52,018 nt of DNA, from NCBI GenBank assembly GCA_002633005.1, contig NMRA01000858.1, positions 66,244-118,261 on the forward strand, written 5' to 3'. The notes under the pieces are model-generated. The model ran no database searches. It was not told the origin of the DNA and saw only the letters and a program-made list of their open reading frames with translations. This DNA is from Phoronis australis. Lineage: Eukaryota > Phoronida > Phoronidae. A program made the translations under genes and the position numbers. This document shows positions 46,901 to 52,018 of this stretch, piece after piece; positions within the stretch are counted from its first letter, which is position 1, and each line of letters begins with the position of its first letter.

Positions 46901-49900
46901 CATCATGGAAGATAGCTGAGAAGAGCAGAGGAAACTGCTTCACACTTACGACGTGTGACGCCACCTGGCGGAAGTTACGCATGTCATCAGAATTGACCAG
47001 GCCCTCTGGAATTGTGCGCCCGCGCTGCAAAATAACATCTTCAGTTCACAAACAGCAAACTTCAATGGAAAAAGACAATTTGGCACAAAGTTAAGTAAAC
47101 TACAAATGCAATGCAAGAACTAAAACACTTACAGCTATCTTCGATTTTGGAACAACTTACTGAATCAGGTCTCATGAACATCCTCAAAATATTGGCAAAC
47201 TGCACAAAATAAGGCCAGGCTGCACAGAATTCTGGTTTGTACATTTGTTACATTCCTTACTACAATATTTATCTATTGTCATTGGGATGCAGAGATAGTC
47301 AAAGCTGATGAAAATCGACTCGTTCTCATATAATGGTGACAGATTTCGTTAAAACCTGTAGTCACTGACAATAAGGAATGGACAATGAATATCTTGTCAA
47401 AAAATAAAGTGACCACAAGGGGAGCTAAAGTAGTCAAATCCACCTTAAATCAACTGGTGCGTTCTCTGAGTGTCAAGTGTCATCAAGATCCGTCAATCTG
47501 TTCTCATATCACCCAAAAATGCTTTTGAGATGGAATACCTTGCCATAACTAAAATGGCCACTAGAGGGAGGTAGTGCAGCAGAATTCACTAAGAAATCGA
47601 CTGATGCCCAAAAGGGCCCCTCACAAACCTTTGTGTTATAAGACCCATCTATCACTCCTCTGAATATCATTACAGTGATTTCAAATTTTCAATCATAACA
47701 TAGTAAAGTTTATATTCAAGGGTCATTGAAACCCCTCATATACATAGGTTAGTCAAAAAAAAAAAGCGAATCAGATGACATTTGAGTCATTTTTTGATAT
47801 AAAATCTACTAGCAATAGGGAATGACTCAAGAGCCATCCGTTCTCTTCACGTAAGTTACTGGTTGCATGTGTAAAACATCAACAGAACCACGTAGTACAC
47901 CACTTGGTCTCCCCAAGTTAAAAGTAATGCAATCCCAAACACATCTTTTTGTAAATTGACATATATTCTCTTATAATTTTGAAGTAGTTATTTCCTTAAA
48001 CAAATAAACCTCAAGTCCATTACTTCGCCTAAAATTAGAGTTCGGTCAATCTGTATGTCATGCTGAAAAATGATACATATAAACACTTGTTCTATAATTT
48101 TCTTAGTGAGCACAGCTTACACTTTGTCCCAGCCAATCAGCAAGATCCCACCTACCTTCTTACGCTCCGTTGTAAGCTCGGCAGCTCGCTCCTGCAGCTT
48201 GTGCAGTACTTCGTCCGACATGCCTGCCTCCTCCATTGGCTGGTCAGCTCTCTCAGCGCCTGCCTCTGCACCGTATGCCTACAGGGTGAACAAAAACCAA
48301 TGGTGTAACAGATGGCAGAAGTGTAATATGCATGTAATGTGAATGTATACTCACCAGCAACTTTCTTTAAACACGTGAAGTTACATTTAACTAAGACAGT
48401 AAAAAAAAAAAACTCTCATACCACAGTACTGCTGAGACGACAAGCAACTGATGTTAAAAACTGCTCAAGCCGAGGAACACCGTATTCTGCGAATTTTTTT
48501 AGTATCTCAGCAACAGCCGGTACCATTTGTACTGAGCTTTCACCAAATTCCGGTCCGAAAAGTGAACCTAACAACGCATAACTTACCGGTTGTGCTGGAT
48601 ATGCAGCAGGTGCGGCTGTGATTCCTGCTTGGGGCTTCAGCGTAGCCAGAGCTGTAGAAAGACAAAGGAGCATCTCATGTATAATGTCAAAGCGAGTCCA
48701 GCAAAGGTGGAGCAGAAATGGCAGATGTCAAACACGGGTAACAGTATTTTGACAGGTAGGTAGCTAGAGTCCCAGTGCGGGTGCACTCCATGCGAAATGA
48801 AAAAATACCTGTCCATGCTTTGAAACTTACACTCATAGGCTGTAAATGAAGTCTACCATTAAGTGGCGCTTGGTTTGTCTAGTCGGCTATATGAAGTGAA
48901 GCCCTATGAGTCTAAATACACAAATGCAATACAAGACAGCAATGAATCAACATGGCAAATTACCTTCTCTGGCGGCAGTCACTTCCTTGGTCAGCCTGGC
49001 AATCACGCGGCATGCGGCATCATGCTGATAGAGGGCGTGTGACAACTCTGTAACATGGCAACAACAACATAAGGGATGATAGTGATGGTTGTTTTTCACA
49101 CTGAATTATGCTGTATGTATTTATTGTTTCTCAAAACCAGAAAATGAACAGCGTCACCATCAGAATGAATGAACAGCTACTTGAACATGTATGTTGCAAA
49201 ACAATCGTTGATGATTTGTGACCAGAATTGTCTAATTTGATGGATTACTGTGTTGGTAATTATAAACGAAAAATATTAGAATTTGGGTATCAGCTACATA
49301 ACTGAAATATGCTTGAAATCTCCTATTCTATGAATGCAAGTAGTCAAAATTATGTCATTTCCCATTATTGCGAAAAACAAGTTAGAGTCTAATGTTATTG
49401 AGAAAGTTTTTCTTTACAATCTTTTTCATGAAGAACCTATCGTGTTTACTTTCAACTCAGCTTGGGTATTGTGCTCACGAGACTGTGAAGTTATATAGTT
49501 CCCTGTTATTGCAAAACACCAGAGTCTCTACTGCTGTTGAGAAAGTCTTTCCTTATAAACAATGTTTTGGATGAAGAACCTATCATGTTTACTTTCAACT
49601 CAGCTTGGATACTGTGCCTTCCACCAGCCATACATAGACACTTACCTTGTCTGGCGGTCTGGAGCTGTTGGCGGAGCGTGAAACTGTGAAGCATGACAGC
49701 ATCCTACAAAGAACAAAACCAATAGAGGACTAACTGCCTTACACATGTTCTAGTAAAATCTGTGCGGGGAAGGCACATTTTTTCAACCACTATCCGTAAT
49801 TTTTAATTGCTACGGAATGCAAGCAACCAAATTTTTTTTAAATCATGCTTGGTTATCATTACGTGAACTTGGGTAAGCTCTACAGGTCCTGCCAAACAAA

Positions 49901-50810
49901 ACGTGACTGGGAATAAGAATACTCAAGTCCTGTTTTCGAGGTCTAGCTTCCATAAGCCACATGTGTTGTTACCAACATATTTGATTGTTAGCCAAATTCC
50001 CATTAATGAATACAAATTAGGATATAATTAAAAGTGAGTTTAGATTATGCAGGCTTTTATTCTGAGCTATGCTAGTTAGTGCACAACAATGAAATCTTTC
50101 ACTCTTATCACTTGTTTCAACAGTTCGGTGAATTTTAATAAGTGCTTACCCATTCATCTTGCAGACTTTTTAATATGGCAGGGATACTTGTGGCTGAGGG
50201 TGGTCTAGGTTTGGCCACTGGAGTGGCTGGAAGCAAAACCATTCATTTAAATACAGTGTATCAACCCGAGACAAGCATGTACACAACCTTGAAAAACAAG
50301 AACACATGTACAAGGGAGACAACTCTTGATGGAAAACATTTCCTTAAATTTCTGGACACAAACTAGAAGGATGTTTGCCTGAGAGGATCAGGAAATTTAT
50401 GCAATTTACCTGAAAAAGCTAGTAGCTTGATGCAAATGGAGAGGTAATGGGTCACTAAGTCAAGGAGTTAGGGACACCTCAGCTGACTTCTCGGACAAAT
50501 GATACTTTTTTAAGACAAAATATGTTTTTCAGCATTTAACTTCAAAACTGACTGACTTCATGTCAGGCACAACAAAGTTCAATTCCTTGAACACCTAAGC
50601 ATAAATGTCAGGAAAGGTACTGCCACGCAACATTCCACTATGTTTAACTACTCAGCCTACCTTTTATTTCTATCAGCATGTCTTCTGTCAAACGTTCCCC
50701 ATTGATGGGATCGACTCCATTCTCCCTGATAAACTTTTCCACAAGACGCCGCTCAAACACACTACCCGACACAGGGGAGACAACTGGGTGTTCAGGCACC
50801 TCATTGCTAA
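40902..50810 (-). CDS. PRPF19: Pre-mRNA-processing factor 19 (Prp19), U-box/WD40 E3 ubiquitin ligase; exon 1 missing
   Basis: Core of the NineTeen complex: a ubiquitin ligase that remodels the spliceosome and acts in the DNA-damage response. Fifteen coding exons in transcript order: 50810-50661, 50226-50150, 49703-49646, 49047-48964, 48651-48587, 48278-48156, 47024-46950, 46508-46433, 45765-45656, 45118-44963, 44140-44071, 43933-43778, 43046-42946, 42267-42206, 41046-40902. They total 1,508 nt and stay in frame. Seen in order: U-box ([25 protein letters not shown]), Pro-rich linker ([20 protein letters not shown]), coiled-coil tetramerisation region ([24 protein letters not shown]), linker with TTERKK, then WD40 repeats (for example [20 protein letters not shown] and VKLWDLRKL) to TGA. 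With the missing start exon (about six residues) the protein is about 508 aa, close to the usual 504. Housekeeping gene; no damage seen. Confidence 0.97.
41205..41725 (-). repeat. Inverted array of the same repeat family inside a PRPF19 intron
   Basis: On the minus strand this stretch shows cores CTCCTAGTGGC (near 41315) and GCCCCTAGTGGTG (near 41430), each with a TTTCATGAAATT-like segment (near 41260 and 41640). A CCACTTGGAGG-like core lies near 41565. The order of segment and core matches the units at 1-1190, so these are members of one dispersed family in opposite orientation. Confidence 0.6.
41813..41956. repeat. Three tandem copies of a 48-bp unit
   Basis: Copies at 41813-41860, 41861-41908 and 41909-41956 share GGATGGTGGACAGAGATGAT and end in CACATAT. 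Each junction is CATATGTGG. They lie in the last PRPF19 intron, next to the inverted repeat array at 41205-41725. Confidence 0.92.
47330..47600 (-). repeat. Two diverged units of the same repeat family in another PRPF19 intron
   Basis: Minus-strand cores CTCCCTCTAGTGGCCATTTT (near 47560) and CTCCCCTTGTGGTCACTTT (near 47415) are about 145 bases apart, each next to a T-rich run. The spacing and layout match the arrays elsewhere in the window. Confidence 0.55.
49360..49617. repeat. Diverged 143-bp tandem duplication in a PRPF19 intron
   Basis: Segments sharing TTGAGAAAGT, GAAGAACCTATC and GTTTACTTTCAACTCAGCTT recur with a 143-base offset (for example AAGAACCTAT at 49431 and 49574). Confidence 0.75.
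50661..50810 (-). CDS. PRPF19: U-box exon of PRPF19
   Basis: The exon starts in phase 1 after a TGTTATGATGTTGCAG acceptor and encodes the E2-binding U-box: [31 protein letters not shown]. An in-frame ATG 31 bases upstream (50841) would give [15 protein letters not shown], but the conserved family start is a short separate exon ending in phase 1. I found no such exon up to 52018, so it probably lies beyond the window. Confidence 0.92.
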
Positions 50811-50841
50811 CTGCAACATCATAACAGATGGAATTAGGCAT

Positions 50842-52018
50842 GCAATGTCACACACTAACAACAACAAGGTCTAAGCAGCACTGTCCTTTGCAGTCGCCTC
50901 TACAAATGTTGATTTTAGTGGCTACCACACTTGAAGTATTGACAACAGCACAATCTTTACTTTCTGTGAAGTTTAAATTTTCTTTGCAAAATATACACTA
51001 GTCTACTTTGAAGAAAAAATAATGGCAAATAATCACATTTTTTCATTTTTCAAAGAGTTCTAACATTTGACCAAAATTTCTCATAACATTGTAAACAGGC
51101 CTATAATTGACACGACTGTAGCTAAAGACAATGCTTTATCATTTGCAGTAATATCCACTGAAATTTGAAAGTCCAGCGCCATCCTTTACACTTTTCTAAC
51201 CTAAGCGTAGAAATAACGAATTTAAAAGGGAAAACTATAGTGTTTACAAGAAATTTTCATTTTTAAAAATATCCATTGTTAAGCAGCAGTAAATGGGTTG
51301 AGTCCTCGTCCAATGTTTGTTTACAGCATCTACAGGGAATGACTACCTATAGGCCTACGGTAAATACAGTATGGTCGAACCCTCGTCGTGGCGGTGCACA
51401 GATGCGTCCTCAGCTTCTGATCGTCTCCAATACACTATATATACTACAAGGTATGACACTCGGGACTAAGAATTCCATGGGTGCTTCACTTCAGCCCTCC
51501 ATATCAAAAACATAACTTAATAAATTTACACAAGACAGGGGTTCAACAAACCATGAGCAATTGTTTTCTACTGATAGCATTTACAAAGCGTTCACAACAA
51601 ATTCGCAGTCAAAGCATAAAAGTCTTTCCGAAAAGCCACTGCGTACTGTCAATGTGCCAAATGGAAATTATTGATTTGTCACGCAAGGTCACGACATCAA
51701 TAACTCCACACTTGTTCGTAATTACGTAACTTTCCGTGACAAACCAGCAATTGCCGTCCATCCGTAACTCATCGGATAATTCTGTAAGGGCACATTGACA
51801 GTATGCACCTGCTTTTTGGGAAGAATTTTCTGCTTTGACCACGAATTTGATGTGAACTCGCTGACCCTAGATCGGCCTAGATGCTATATCAGAAGAACAA
51901 TTAATGGTTTGTTGAACCCGTTTTGTGTAAATTTATTAAGTGCTGTGTTTGATATGGACGGCTTAAGTGAAGCACCCGTGGAATTCCTTGTCCCGAGTGT
52001 TATACCTTGTAGTATACA
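50842..52018. other. Right flank: first PRPF19 intron or upstream DNA
   Basis: Searched for the missing PRPF19 start exon (a short ATG exon ending in phase 1 before a GT donor); none was convincing. No other gene, repeat array or promoter element was recognised. Confidence 0.45.

Noticed and set aside
50811-50841. In-frame ATG just upstream of the PRPF19 U-box exon as the true start
   Set aside because: It would read through a good TTGCAG acceptor and give an N-terminus unlike the conserved family start. Kept only as an alternative.

Overview
This is eukaryotic, animal DNA. It has spliced genes with short exons and GT-AG introns, many decayed transposons, and no operons. PRPF19, a receptor with LDLa domains and PPxY motifs, and 5-hydroxyisourate hydrolase (HIUase) genes together suggest an invertebrate, perhaps an invertebrate deuterostome such as a lancelet. 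The species is inferred from gene content and is not proven.

Layout. About 1-15 kb holds no convincing host gene. It carries transposon relics: a possible BEL/Pao gag piece, a Ty3-type integrase, a broken piggyBac transposase with one terminus, and a non-LTR ORF1. Two direct copies of an unusual repeat lie at about 0-1.2 kb and 9.1-10.2 kb. That repeat is built from ~145-bp units carrying a CCCCCTAGTGGC-like core, and related units recur in PRPF19 introns. From 15.3 to 31.4 kb there are two divergently transcribed HIUase/transthyretin-family genes. The minus-strand gene (15297-24249) reads as a membrane-anchored protein. The plus-strand gene (26195-31421) reads as a secreted protein with a signal peptide. 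Both keep the family active-site residues and the C-terminal YRGS tetrapeptide. A convergent minus-strand gene (31879 to about 39572) encodes a small single-pass receptor with three LDLa modules and two cytoplasmic PPPY motifs. The right end (40902-50810, minus) holds nearly all of PRPF19/Prp19, the U-box and WD40 ubiquitin ligase of the spliceosome; only its first small exon is missing.

The gene models were assembled by hand from reading-frame similarity, splice signals and exon phase. For every spliced gene the stated exons join in frame. The main discovery candidate is the HIUase pair. HIUase normally acts in the peroxisome or cytosol, yet here two intact-looking copies carry different secretory-pathway N-termini on separate 5' exons. 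One of these also begins with an N-myristoylation-like motif. PRPF19 and the LDLa receptor look independent of this pair.
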